From the NCBI GenBank assembly GCA_034766995.1, contig CM068325.1, positions 2,624,236 through 2,688,235 of the forward strand: a stretch of DNA of 64,000 bases. Reading direction: 5' to 3'. The notes under the pieces were generated by a model that did no database searches, was not told the DNA's origin, and was given only the letters and a program-made list of their open reading frames with translations. Source of the stretch: Acanthacorydalis orientalis. Its lineage: Eukaryota; Arthropoda; Insecta; Megaloptera; Corydalidae. The position numbers and the translations under genes are program-made. Of this stretch, positions 11,541-23,160 are shown piece by piece; the stretch's first letter is position 1, and each line of letters starts with the position of its first letter.

Positions 11541-13037
11541 ACATCTGCTGTAGCGCGGGCCTGAAGGGCCCTTGCTGTCTTGAGCACCAAGCGATGTACG
11601 CTCATGGCTCGCGTTTCACGTATTTCCTGGAATGTAGCTGGGTACGGAAACTCTCTGTATTTGGAGCATTTCTACCCCCTCCAGGGGGTCGACTCTTGCT
11701 GTAGGGCCAGCGGAGGTCCAGGCCGACCTCTTACTGGCCATTGGGGGGGAGGGCTGACGCCAGGTCACTGACCGTCGTCCACCTCGCGCTGCACCACCAG
11801 CAGGCTAGGCCGCTGATATCTGCAGTGCTCGGCGACGAGGTCGTTGTTTCCTAGTCCTCGGACTAGGGCGTTGTCGCTGGACCTCGCCCGCCCGTACAAC
11901 CGGCTAGCCTATCGGCGGACAAACTCGTCGATTGTGGGGAGGCGGAGGTCCCGGTGAAGAGTGGTGTTCCTCACCAGGAAATGCGCATCGGTGATGAGGC
12001 GCATGACCCGGTTTTGGAACACCTGAAGCCGCTTGATGTTCGAAGGGTTGTAGGCCCAGGCAGTGCTCGCATACGTCACAATCGGCCGAATGAAGCTGAG
12101 GTAGAGCAGACGCTTACTTCTCAGCGACAGTTTCGACTTCCTGTTCAGCAGCGGGTACAGTCTGCAGAGCTGGCCCTGAGCCTTCGCCAGCACGTGCGAG
12201 ACGTGCTTGTTGAAGGTCAGGCGCCGATCGAGCATGACCCCTAGGTACTTGGCCTCGCTCGACCACCCGATGCGCGAACCGCAGAACTCGAGAGGCTCGG
12301 GTTCGCGCTTCGCGCATCTGGGCGGGCAAAACATGACCGCCACCGTCTTCTGCGTGTTCACCCTCACCCTCCACGTACGGTAGTACGTTTCGAGCTCGGA
12401 CAGGTGTACCTGCAGCTTACGGTGGATGACTTTCGGTTGCCATGATTGCACAATTACCGCGGTGTCGTCCGCAAAGAGCGCCATGGGCTGATCTCTCGGC
12501 ACGTCGTTGACGTACAGATTGAACAGCACAGGACCCACTACGCTTCCCTGCGGGACACCGGCCGCTATTGGTCTAACGCTAGACCGCTCCCCGTCAACAC
12601 TCACGTAAAAGGACCGACCCTCAAGATATGACGCCACCAGGTGGATCATACTATCAGGAAAGCCCAAATACACGAGCTTGTTCAGGAGACCGGCGTGCCA
12701 GACCTTGTCGAATGCTTTTTCAATATCCAGAAACACGACACCAGTGGCGCGTTTCTCATTGAAGCCGCGGGTCACGCGTTCCGTGAGACGGACAAGCTGC
12801 TGCGTCGTCTCGTGACCAGCGCGAAATCCGAACTGCTCGTCGATGATGAGTCCGCGAGCGGACACAACATCGAGCATCCTCTTGAGCAGGGTTCTCTCGA
12901 ACACCTTACTCACGGAGGAGAGCAGGGAAATCGGACGATAGTTCACGGGATTTTTCAACGACTGGCCCGGCTTTGGCACAGCGATGACTTTCGCAAGTTT
13001 CCAGCGGAGGGGGAAGTGGCCGGTCTGATAGATCCGC
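11541..13037 (-). mobile_element. 5'-truncated Jockey-like non-LTR retrotransposon
   Basis: A 1,497-bp insertion is flanked by the 10-bp duplication GTCACTCACC (11,531-11,540 and 13,038-13,047). The right arm holds the unoccupied site near 36,580-36,600. The minus strand carries the C-terminal part of an ORF2, open from the truncation point to the stop at 11,909. It includes the RT motifs NYRPISLLSSVSKVFER, FLDIEKAFDKVWH, GVPQGSVVGPVLF and the active site LFADDT. About 370 bp of 3' untranslated sequence follows, with no obvious poly(A). The endonuclease and ORF1 are missing, so it is a dead-on-arrival copy inserted after the arms formed. Confidence 0.92.
11909..13037 (-). pseudogene. Jockey-like reverse transcriptase fragment
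   Basis: About 376 codons of RT palm, thumb and downstream region are uninterrupted. The catalytic Asp pair is in FADD and the first Asp in FLDIEKAFD. The FADD form, GVPQGSVVGP and the NYRPISLL block are typical of the Jockey/CR1/R1 side of non-LTR elements rather than of the RLE-encoding Utopia elements nearby, which have YADD. No start codon is retained, so it is not an independent gene. Confidence 0.85.
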
Positions 13038-13289
13038 GTCACTCACCGGCACGCCTGTGCACTTTTATGTTACGCTCGCCGGTACGCTTGCGCATTATCA
13101 ACACGCATCAAACTACTTCAACTGCAGGGATAACCTATCTCCGTCTCTCTCCAACCCAAGAGTGGGGGTAACTCTCCCACTCACATAGCTTGCCTACGTG
13201 CAAGTCAGAAATGTAGAGATGCTTAACTGATACGCATCTAGCCTGTACATCAGTCTCTGGTTATATTGAATAAATATTATATTTCTAAT

Positions 13290-14662
13290 AATGAACCGAG
13301 TCTATCATTTATTTGAGAAGGTCGGACTCTTATTACCATATTGATGGCAAAAGTACCTAAACAGGCGGCGGCCTGAAGCGGGACAACTGCTGGATATGTC
13401 GCTTCCGGTGCTCCGCCGAGATGACATGTCCGAGAACCTCGCGCCTTCTGTTCTTTCAGCGGCGTCGCTCCAGCAGGGCAGTCGGTCGGTGGGGTAATGG
13501 TGGTATCTTTGGTGTTAGCCTCCGTGTTGCGTGGCATGGGAACTGTGCCATGAAGACTTGCATCCTGGGACGCCAACGCTGTTCGTCCGGTCGTTCTTGT
13601 CGGTGGGGCTGTGGCCGGCTGCTGGGTAGGATGTTGAACGGCAGCCGGTTCCAGGACCCTCTGCTGGCGACGTCTCAACCGCGGGGAGATACTCGTCGAG
13701 GCAGCCGGCTTGGATGGTGTTTGCCGGCTGACAATCGCTAGATGTGTGGAAACCTCTCCCTCGATGTTGGTTTCGGTCGCGGCTGCTCCCCCTGCCCGTC
13801 TCGTGGAGATCCGCTATGTAATAATAGATTTTAACTGGTGGATCCCCTGCGGGATTGTCGGGGCAGCCGTGTCGACCGATACGGGAGAGGCTGGCGGTGA
13901 GGTTGGCGCCGGATGTTGTGGCGCCACGTCGCCGCATCTTCTTTAGACTAGGGTCCTTGAGTCCACAGCCCGAGCATATAAAGATGAAAACGGGCGTCCC
14001 ATGAGTCTTCTTAATGTGTTTCTTGTAGTCGCTGTGCGATTTGTATTTGAAAGTATTTCTTATACCCGCACAGTGAACTACTTGCCGGTGTAACTGGCAC
14101 AGCTCAAACGCAAACTCCTCCGGCAAAGGCACCGTAACACATATTCTTACTTTGCCGGGGGATAACGGAGGCGATGCACCACCGGTGGCCATCGTCGATT
14201 AGTGGATTTACTCAGTATAACGAAAAATAAACCACAAAACAAACAGAACACGTTAAAAGAGGCCACGCAGTGTTCTAGAGAAAATGTTCCAGAACAGACG
14301 TGACCTTTTAAAACTTTACAATAAAACCTTAAAGATTGTGCAACAGAAGGTTGCACAATCTCAGACGAACACGACGAACAACACGTTAAAATTTACGCCA
14401 CGTAACAAAAAGTTACGTGGGTAATAGAAAAGAATTTAAAATGAATCTATAATATTGATCGAACCTGTCGAAAAATACGACGGTTCGGCCAATATTTAAG
14501 ATATAAAACAAAAAATAGAAAAATAAAAATATATGACACGAACACGTACTGAGAAATCTAGTTGTCGACGATGGCTTACCCGACTGTCCTGCTGGTCCTG
14601 GTGGAGGCGGATGACGGTGCCTCCTGGAACCGACCGTGGCTCACGCGCGAGGAAGATGGAAA
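13290..14662 (-). mobile_element. Utopia-type 5' region with zinc-finger ORF, left arm
   Basis: This is the mirror of 34,965-36,290. On the minus strand the element begins next to the U2 relic at 14,663-14,683. It has a ~460-bp 5' untranslated region with perfect hairpins, then an ORF from ATG 14,192. The first ~85 residues carry a Cys/His cluster (an SHSDYKKHIKKTH segment, then CSGCGLKD). This matches the arrangement in the near-complete element at 28,520. Downstream the P/T/A-rich linker continues in another frame, implying a frameshift near 13,930. No RT remains. Confidence 0.75.
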
Positions 14663-14683
14663 ATATTAAACTGGCAAGAACAG
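14663..14683 (-). other. 21-nt U2 snRNA relic between Utopia fragments, left arm
   Basis: On the minus strand it reads CTGTTCTTGCCAG followed by TTTAATAT. This equals U2 nucleotides just after the GUAGUA branch-site pairing region, with two changes. It is the target duplication expected between two elements inserted head to tail at the same U2 site. The mirror is 34,944-34,964. Confidence 0.85.
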
Positions 14684-16180
14684 ATTAAGCAGTTTTTATT
14701 AGTAAATAATAATTTGTACAAAGTAATATATAGCACAATAGAAATGTCGCAGATCAAATGTAGTTTTAAAATTAAATAACATAACATATTAAAAATAATT
14801 TTAAAATATTATACATAACAAAAACAAATTAAAAATCCTTGTTCTTATACAGCTGCTTCCTCGAAGAGATGTTGGGCCAGGATCAGCGCTGCCGCTGGTG
14901 GAGGCGAGGTGTTGTCCGGCGGATGATATTGCCGGACCCCGGACACGTGTTCGATGTAGACATCTCGCGACCAGCGGATCGTGTCGGCCACCATCAGCTT
15001 AGCCATCGTGGACAGGTACCGAGGTGCGATGCCCAGAGACACCGCGGCCTTGTCGTTCGACGAGAGCCAACCGCCGAGCGAACCGACGACGAATGCATCC
15101 ACGGACACCGTGAAACCCTGCAGGGCGAGGGCTAGTTTTATTTAAGCAAAATAATATAAATATAACAATACAGAACTTAATTCAGATATATCGCAAGATC
15201 AAAGATGTAGAGAATAAAAAAAAACTAATATAACATATTAAAAAGGCACTTAAAATATGGTACATAAGATTTATAAAAAACAAATTAAAATCTATGTTCT
15301 TATTCAGCTGTTTCCTCGCCAAAATTCTGTAGTTGGGCCAGGGTCGGCGCTGCCGCTGGTGGAGGCGTGGTAGTGTCCGGCGGATGGTATTGCCGGACCC
15401 CGGACACGTGTTCGATGTAGACATCTCGCGACCAGCGGATCGTGTCGGCCACCATCAGCTTAGCCATCGTGGACGGGTACCGAGGTGCGATGCCCAGAGA
15501 CGCCGCGACCTTGTCGTTCGACGAGTGCCAATCGCCGAGCGAACCGACGACGAATGCATCCACGGACACCGTGAAACCCTGGAGGGTGAGCTGGGCAACA
15601 AGACCGCTATACTTGGCTATTTTCTGCTGCCGAGCCCCCTCCAGGGCGTCACAGCATCCCTCAAATGGAATGCACACGTCGACGATCGTTATCCTCGGTG
15701 TCGGCCCACGCCAGTGGAGTCCGCTCCTCGCGGAAGCAGCGATTGAAAATGTAAGTGATGACAACACACCCCGGGTCGAGACGCTTCAAAAAAGAATATT
15801 TAATTCCGTCTCTTCCCGGGGCGGTGTCCTTCGTCCGGGCCAACCGGCGAAGTACAGATTCCGCCGAGAATTCTTCAACGAAGGAATCCTCGGCCACGTC
15901 GCACTGCGGGCGGTTAAACGCCTGCCGAACGAGATCGGGCATCTCCACCTCCTCCCGGTCCCGTTCGACAAACATCCCACGGAAGTGGTCCTCGACCACC
16001 GCCGTGGGCGCCTCACAGTACGGCGTGCCGTTCTTTGAACGGAGAATCTGCACCATCGCTTTTCGCTTGTTGACCCGGTACAGTTTTTGGATTTTCGCTG
16101 CCTCCACGGGGTCGAAGTTCGGTACATCGTTTACCGGTCGCCGACGCTCCCGGCGAACAGGTCTTGCGTTTTTAAATGAT
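14684..16180 (-). mobile_element. Two truncated Utopia 3' fragments, left arm
   Basis: On the minus strand, 16,180-15,131 holds an element starting within the region before RT. It runs through the first RT blocks and jumps at about 15,695 (WADT joined to the endonuclease motif region), an internal deletion shared by both arms. It then encodes the RLE C-terminus and a 3' untranslated region. A second copy, 15,130-14,684, has only the last part of the endonuclease domain and its 3' end. The shared internal deletion shows both fragments predate the palindrome. Confidence 0.85.
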
Positions 16181-16214
16181 ATTTAACAATAATAATTTAT
16201 AGGAACATTGATGA

Positions 16215-16219
16215 TCAAA

Positions 16220-16269
<50 letters not shown>

Positions 16270-16586
16270 GTATATGTATATATATATATATATGTGTGTG
16301 TGTATGTGTATGTGTGTGTATGTGTATATGTATGTGTATGTGTGTATGTGTATGTGTATGAGTGTATGTGTATGTGTGTATGTGTTTTTGTGTATGTGTG
16401 TTTGTGTTTGTGTGTATGTGTGTATGCGTCCGAGTATGTGTTTGTGTGTATGTGTATATGTGTGTGTATATGTATGTGTATGTGTGGATGTGTATGTGAA
16501 TGTGTGTATGTGTGTATGTGATGTGTGTGTGTGTGCGTGTGTGCGCTGTGTGTGCGGGTGTGCGTGCGCGTGTGTGTGTGTGTATG

Positions 16587-16617
<31 letters not shown>

Positions 16618-16699
16618 GTATATATATATATATATGTATAATGCATATATATATACATATATATGTATATATACTCGTATATATATATATATATTTATA

Positions 16700-16753
<54 letters not shown>

Positions 16754-16755
16754 TG
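16215..16755. repeat. Compound (TA)/(TG)n microsatellite downstream of U2
   Basis: About 540 bp of TATA and TGTGTATG-type repeats with CpG-rich interruptions (GTGCGCTGTGTGTGCGGGTG). It is mirrored at 32,935-33,410. Long open frames here are only repeat translations. It lies 0.4-1 kb 3' of the U2 gene. Confidence 0.95.
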
Positions 16756-17194
16756 GTTGGTTGTGAGATTGAAAAAGAATTTGTGAAAGTGAATTAATTA
16801 CAGTGCCACAATTATTTTGTGAGATTTCTTGTAGTAATCGCAATTTTATAATGCAAGTGTTTACTGTGTTGTTTTTTTCTATTTTAAATTGAGTGGCTGC
16901 TCGATACTATGTTAGAATTTATATTATTTTTTTTTTTTAGTTTTATAACTTCAGAAATATATTTCTTACTGGTTTATACATTTCTTTGTTGTATTATATA
17001 TTATGGCTATTTAAATTATACGTATAACAAAAAATGACTGTCGTTAGAAAGAGGGTTGTTCGGTGAGGGCTTTTCGAGAGAGACTCCCTGCAAGCTTGGA
17101 TCGACTTCAGCAGAGGGACATTTCAATTCAAAGAGACCTTCTCTTTTTATGATTCTGAGAGACTTTTTTGATTTGTTTGAATTAAAATAATGAA
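16756..17194. other. U2 3' flank, left arm, with ~175-bp extra segment
   Basis: It is mirrored at 32,663-32,934, except for about 16,912-17,086 (starting near AATTTATATTAT, ending near TTTTCGAGAG), which is absent from the right arm. The mirror site reads continuously across the junction GTTAGACTCC. This is either a small insertion in the left arm or a deletion in the right. No coding capacity. Confidence 0.6.
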
Positions 17195-17386
17195 GGCCGG
17201 ACCCGGCGGTACTGCAATACCGGGCCAACCCGAGGCGGAGGTGGAGCAAGCTCCTCTAAAAGCACTCCGCCATTTTGCAAAAATCAGTTTAATATACTGG
17301 TCCTGCAATGCAGAACGTATCAGATATTAAGCTGATAAGAACAGATACTACACTTTGATCTTAGCTCGAAGGAGCCGAGAAGCGAT
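17195..17386 (-). ncRNA. U2: U2 spliceosomal snRNA gene, complete
   Basis: The minus strand reads as a full U2 snRNA of about 192 nt. The 5' end is ATCGCTTCTCGG. The branch-point recognition block GTGTAGTATCTGTTC is followed by the stem IIa region CTTATCAGCTTAATATCTGA, the Sm site in CTGATTTTTGC, a GGAGCTTGCTCC hairpin and the terminal hairpin around GGTATTGCAGTACC. U2 pairs with the intron branch site in the U2 snRNP. Stem-loop I reads GGCTCCTTCGAGCTAAG, differing from the GGCCTTNNGGCTAAG form I recall from other animals, so it may be a variant gene. I could not identify its promoter element with confidence. The right-arm copy lost its first 42 nt. Confidence 0.95.
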
Positions 17387-19559
17387 AAAGGAAAAGGATT
17401 TTCAATCGTTTTTCACACGGAACAACGTGCGGTTTTACTGCGAAAGGATCTCGCAGTCGTACGATACGATTAATCTCGTATGGGGAGAAATAGTCCGGAA
17501 CCGCGAGCTAGATGGTACCGCGAGCATGTTCAGTTCCGCACTGAACGTACAGCGGAGACACAAACAGAGAGACTCTACAGAATCAATATTTCGGAAAGGA
17601 TCCGTTACAATCGGTTCCTCCTCGCAACACCGAACTTACGACGAAAAACCGCATCTTAAAAAACTGAAAAATAAACGTGATTTAATTCGAAACGGACTAA
17701 ATATCTAATAAAGAATGATTAAAATCGAAAAGTATATGGGAAAAACGAAATTTAACATTTCGAAAAAGCGCGTATTTTTACATTCAATCGTCTATTGCCA
17801 AAATAATCATTCATGTCATCGAATGCAAACACATGTCATATAGAACGTGTTATATATTTATTTTTAAATCCAAAATGTGTTTTATATCCGTTGATGAATT
17901 GCAGGTGTATATATTAACTGAACTAATTCATTAACATGAAAACAATTTATTAAATATTTAGCATCTACATAACCGAGAACAGATCGAGTGAATATCACAC
18001 ACTAATGCCAGACATCTGCACGACAGTGTATTAATTTTATCTTTAAGATAACCATAGCTAGCAACCCTAACAACATACTTCATCTATGCTAGCAACTAGG
18101 TAAAAAGTAACATGAGGCAGCGTTATTAACTGTTAACATGTTGTAAAAGAACATTTAAATGTTTTACTTCAACAATATCAGTATTGAGTTCGTATCGAAT
18201 CTATTCGAGAAAACAATAAGGTATCTGCGAATATAATAAGCGAAAACATATGCCTTCTACAAAACAAAAATTATCTTTGTTATTAATCTGACTGATATTT
18301 TTTATATGACAAGCAACTATAATATAATCAGTATTGATAAGTGACAGTTACGACGTTAAGAAATGAATGAGTGAGAATAATAATATAGAAGAGAAGAGTG
18401 CAAGTGGGAAAGAGATAGTTATAATATTTTAGAATCTGTTGCTACTTTCACTGTAATATTTTTTGGTTACAGTCGGACGGAAATTAATAACTGAAATTAA
18501 ATGTGAATAAAAAAAAACGTACTTGTATTAGTTTTTGTGATAATTATTAAAAATAAATCTTATTCATTGCTAATATTCAACATATTTTTCGTGTGATGAT
18601 TACTATAATATCATTACTTGACAGCTGCACGTTGCGATTAGAATGAGTGAGAGACGTCACGGTTTGTAGAATAAAGTATTGTTTTCTCTTTATTTTGAAA
18701 TTGAATTCGAACAAAATACTTAAAGAAAATTTAAATAAAAAAAAAAATTAGTGATACCTTCTCGTTATTATTGTCTGTATTTATTATTTTCTCTATTGAA
18801 AGCAGACTTCATCGATTTTTCCACCGGCGGTTTATATGGTGATTTGATATCAGGTTTGTTCAGAGTTCAGTGACAAGACTAATATATCTATAACGAATGA
18901 AGAAAAAGAAATATTACGGATTTAAAATTTATATATATATATATATCAATATACAAATTTAATACTAAATAAAATATTCGTACATATTCGCCGCAAAACA
19001 AATCAATTATATTTAATCAAAAATGTTTAATAATGATTTTTGGTTGTAGCTTTATTTCGATGGCGATGTTACCTTAGACCTCTGAGGTATAAAAAAAATA
19101 CCAGATACTTTTCATTAAAAAGTTTTAAGCTGATATACAAAACGTTCCTTTTTAAAAAAAAGTAACGATTAAATGATACAAGAATCTAATTTTACCATTT
19201 ATTTTACCGGTTCTTTTAATTTCATCGGATTGTTTTTTTTCGATTTAATAAAGTGTTGATATGTCGAGAATTAAGTGTTGATTGTTTTATTGGACATTTT
19301 CGATTAGAAAAACAATTCGTGGGTTGTGCGGTAAAAGAGAATTCATTTCTGAAAGTGAGTATTGATAATTTTGATGTTGATATACAGGAGAATTTCGGCG
19401 AATGAGCGACAATTAAAAAATATCAATTATGTTTTATCGAACATTTTCGACTAGAAAAACATTTTGTGTGGTAAAAAAGAATTTTGGATTTGAATTTCTC
19501 TCTGTTATTGCTAAGATCGAATCCCAATCGAAATACATATATAAGTTATAGCTAGAGCA
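17387..19559. other. U2 upstream region, left arm only
   Basis: This would contain the snRNA promoter within its first ~100 bases. The rest is AT-rich, with one open frame of 117 codons overlapping the U2 5' end (judged spurious) and a short TA tract near 18,932. It has no counterpart in the right arm, where Utopia elements occupy the position. I see no protein gene. Confidence 0.6.
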
Positions 19560-21540
19560 ATCAATATTTTGATCAGGATTTTTTTTTATGATTCCGAAGA
19601 GTGAAAATTCAACTCTGAATATAAATTTAAATACAACTTTCAACATTTTATGAAATGAGTGTTAAAAAATCATAACCGGATTAAAAATACTTACCGACCG
19701 ATCGAAACTCCGCATTGTTTTAATTGAACCGCAAAAACTTCCAAATATACACAAACACTTGCACTCTGATCGTTCGTTTTTAATATAAACTTTTATGATT
19801 AATATAAAACTGAACACTTTTTCATAAAACTTTCGATTATATTGAAAACGGGCATTCAAATACTGTTCGAATTACAGAGTAGATCCACGAACAAGTGCAA
19901 ATAATTGTGTGAACGGTCGCGTCGTGCTTCTTTGTACACTGATCAGTAAGTATCTTGTGTTACACTCTGATGTTTAAAAATGGCTACCCGTTCGAGGTAT
20001 GAAACGGTAACTTTTCGAATTTTCCGCATTTACTGTTAAGTGACAGTGAAACGATTATTGGTATTTGTTCATTACTGATGATTAGAAAGGTAATATTATT
20101 CTTCGAAAACTGTCTCATTAGGCTTGGAAATTTAAAAACGGCAACTTAACAGGTATGAAAGGACTTGTCCCTTTAAATGCCTGGCCACATGTCTATCCTA
20201 TCCTTTAATTCATGCGAATAGGTTCATTGCATTTCTTTAAATACAAAATATTTCTTAAATCCATTTAAAAGATATAAATGAAAATATCATAGATAAAGTT
20301 CATATATACTCTGAAAATATTTATATCAGTGTTTAAAATTATATAGAAATGTTATTTTTTAAAAAAAAGATATTTGTTTCGAAAATTAAAAAAAATATTG
20401 TTCTTTATTTTAGTATTCTGATGATAATAAAGAATGAAATGTGCATAAGCAATAATCGAAAGTGATCAACAAACGTTTATTGAACTTTTTTGATAGAACA
20501 TGTTTTTTTTTGTAATTTATGGAAGGTGAAAAAGAATTTGTTTGCAAAAATTAATTTAGACAGTGTTAGACATGTGTTCAAACGGTATTTTGATAATTTC
20601 GATAGTAATAAGATAAACTTGTTTATAAAATATTAATCTCTTCAGTTGTTTCGTGATGATTTTTTGCATTTACAACACAGAATTATGTACTGAAAAAAAA
20701 ATGTATCAATGATTCTTTTTTAAACAATCAAAAATATTTTTTACTAGTGCACTGATGAATATGAACAATAAAGAGCGGGATGGCCAGGGTTGCAGTACGT
20801 TTAGCATGGCTCTCAGAGGCGGTGTGACAGTATAATTACATATACTCTACCTCTGTAAAACATATTTTTTGTCTCTTTTTAATATTGAATTTCTTTCCTG
20901 TTGCAACAAACATGTTTATTAACGTTCTTAGATTTTTTGCTAATAACCGACCACTATCTCATTAATTATATCAACTATGACAAATAATTATTATTTGATT
21001 TTCTTTCTGTCTTCTATCAGAATTTAATACAGAATCGTATTTGGGTATTTAATAGTGTCGTGATTTTTTAGCTAAAATAATCAATATTTTGATCGGAATG
21101 TAATTTTTTTACGATTCCGAAGAGTGAAAATTCAACTCTGAATATAAATGTAAATACAACTTTCAACATTTTATGAAATAAGTGTTAAAAAATCATAACT
21201 GGATTAAAAATACTTACCGACCGATCGAAACTCCGCATTGTTTTGATTGAATCGCAAAAACTCGTAAATATACACAAACACTTGCACTCTGATCGTTCGT
21301 TTTTAATATAAACTGTTATGAATAATATAAAACTGAACACTTCTTCATAAAACTTTCGATTATATTGAAAACGGGCATTCGAATACCGTTCGAATTACAG
21401 AGTAGATCCACGAACAAGTGAAAACAATCGTGCGAACGGGCGCGTGCTTCTTTGTACACTGATCAGTAAGTATCTAGTGTTACACTCGGATGTTTAAAAA
21501 TGGCTACCCGTTCAGGTATAAAACGGTAACTTTTCGGATT
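19560..21540. repeat. Inner palindrome arm with ~480-bp direct repeats
   Basis: Segments about 19,560-20,060 and 21,080-21,545 are direct repeats. Both contain AGAGTGAAAATTCAACTCTGAATATAA-type sequence, GACCGATCGAAACTCCGCATTG and the TCAGTAAGTATCT motif. The interval 19,920-21,309 is mirrored at 24,044-25,432 with coordinate sum about 45,352. No coding capacity. A GC-rich 60-bp patch at 20,771-20,830 stands out. Confidence 0.8.
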
Positions 21541-22455
21541 TACTGTCAAGTGACAAACTGTCTCTTTAAATGTCGACCGTAAGCAGTGGCGTGACTACAA
21601 TGCTTGGTGCTGACGGGCAAAAGGCCAACTAACTTATTCGAAAACTGATTTAGAACTAACATGAAATAAATTTAGATGCAAATATGCATTTGATTCGAGT
21701 TTATGTTACTTGTTTGTCGTTGTTATTGCAACCAGGATAAGGTGGCGACGTTGCTCGCGCTATCTTGGAAAAACAACAAGATTTAATAGTTCAAATAAAT
21801 GCACGGGTCTCATGTATTAAGAACTTACTGTAAATTAATTTAATCGTGTGCATTGAAACACGTTGGAGAAATATCACATATTACAACTTCGTCGGTGTTT
21901 CTTTCACATGTATATTGAAAATTTTAATACCGCCGTGGCGGCGCTCGACACCGGCGCCCCCGTAACATCACCGGTCAGCGTTTACGCAACAGATCATAAG
22001 CCGTGCTGCTAAAATTGACCCTTTAACGCCGCGCGGGATCATACGATCACAGAATATGTTTGTATAAATTGTGCTTCTACACACACTAGAGATGATAATA
22101 ACACGGACACTGCTTAAATTTAGAATATTAGTTCTTTGTGCATCATGGAAGCGAACACTGGCAGTTTTTTATAATCGACAGACAGTATTGTTGAGTGTTG
22201 GGTACATTTTCACTTAGCATACTGATTATTATATACAGGATAGACACTTTATCTATGCTGATGGTGTCGTTTTATGTGAATAGCAACGCAGTTGTCGACT
22301 GTTTGTTGTAAGTGTACGCGTGTGATGGCGCAATGAATTTAAAGTGAATGTATTATCAGTATATAAATAAATATTGTGATATATAAAATGTTAATCATTA
22401 TTCATCCTCATCAATCCCAGAAAGCAATTCTAACAAGTATAAGTTTCAATTAAGC
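21541..22455. other. Non-mirrored spacer, left part
   Basis: AT-rich DNA with a GC-richer patch at about 21,930-22,050 (CGCCGTGGCGGCGCTCGACACCG). No open frame of note and no recognised element. It is part of the central segment not shared by the two arms. Confidence 0.5.
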
Positions 22456-23160
22456 GGACCTGGTGGTCTAGAATTTTCGAAAAATCGATTTTTTTTTCGA
22501 AAGTATAGTATCTTAAAAATATACTGTTAAAATTTGATGACGAAATTCAGAGTATTTCAGGATCTACAGCCCATTAGAAGGTCAGGTAGGTAGAAGAATA
22601 TATACTTGCTCGAAACTTTAAACGCGTTTATCTCGAAACTACTTTTTTTCGTCTTGCGGGGGCCAGGAAAAAAAAACTACTCGACCGATCTGTCTGAAAT
22701 TTCAATATGTTATTCTGAATAGTTCTAGATTTCGCTCGGAAGGAAAACTAATAGTTTCCGTAAAATATTTATATTTTTTTTATTAACAAAACTTTCAAAA
22801 ATACTGGTCGTTTTCAAACTTGTACTTTTGACTACGCACCATTTTGTCAATTTTTTTTTTTATTCTACTTCCTGCGATAGCTATACTTATACTAATTAAA
22901 AATTCGGCAATTGTTTTATTTCAGATCAGAGGGAGAGATAAATCATCATTCACCACGCAATTCCATTTTTTTAGAGAGGGAGACTTCAGCATCATTTTTC
23001 TAATTTGAAAAAAATTTTTTTTTTGTCTTTATTTTCATTTTTGTGTAGTTTATTAGTAATAAAATAAGTGAAAAAAAATTTGAAAACATTATTCATTACT
23101 CTCATATAGAAAAAAAATTTTAAATTAGCTTAAATTTTAGGCCGCTAGACCACCGGGTCC
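22456..23160. mobile_element. Candidate MITE with ~16-bp terminal inverted repeats
   Basis: The left terminus GGACCTGGTGGTCTAG and right terminus CTAGACCACCGGGTCC are imperfect inverted repeats about 700 bp apart. The interior is AT-rich, with CGCGTTTATCTCGAAAC and no ORF. A target duplication is not clear, so superfamily assignment is open. Confidence 0.45.

Noticed and set aside
13515..14192. Cellular zinc-finger gene
   Set aside because: The finger arrangement, U2 relic at its 5' edge and similarity to the element at 28,520 show it is the 5' part of a Utopia-type retrotransposon.
16215..16786. Long open frames (up to 170 codons) of Tyr/Ile/Thr/His or Cys/Val repeats, also at 32,887-33,614
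   Set aside because: They are translations of (TA)n/(TG)n microsatellites in every frame, without any protein-like composition.
17355..17708. 117-codon frame overlapping the U2 5' end on the plus strand
   Set aside because: It starts at a non-ATG codon inside U2 antisense sequence, has no recognisable domain, and lacks any mirrored or conserved copy.
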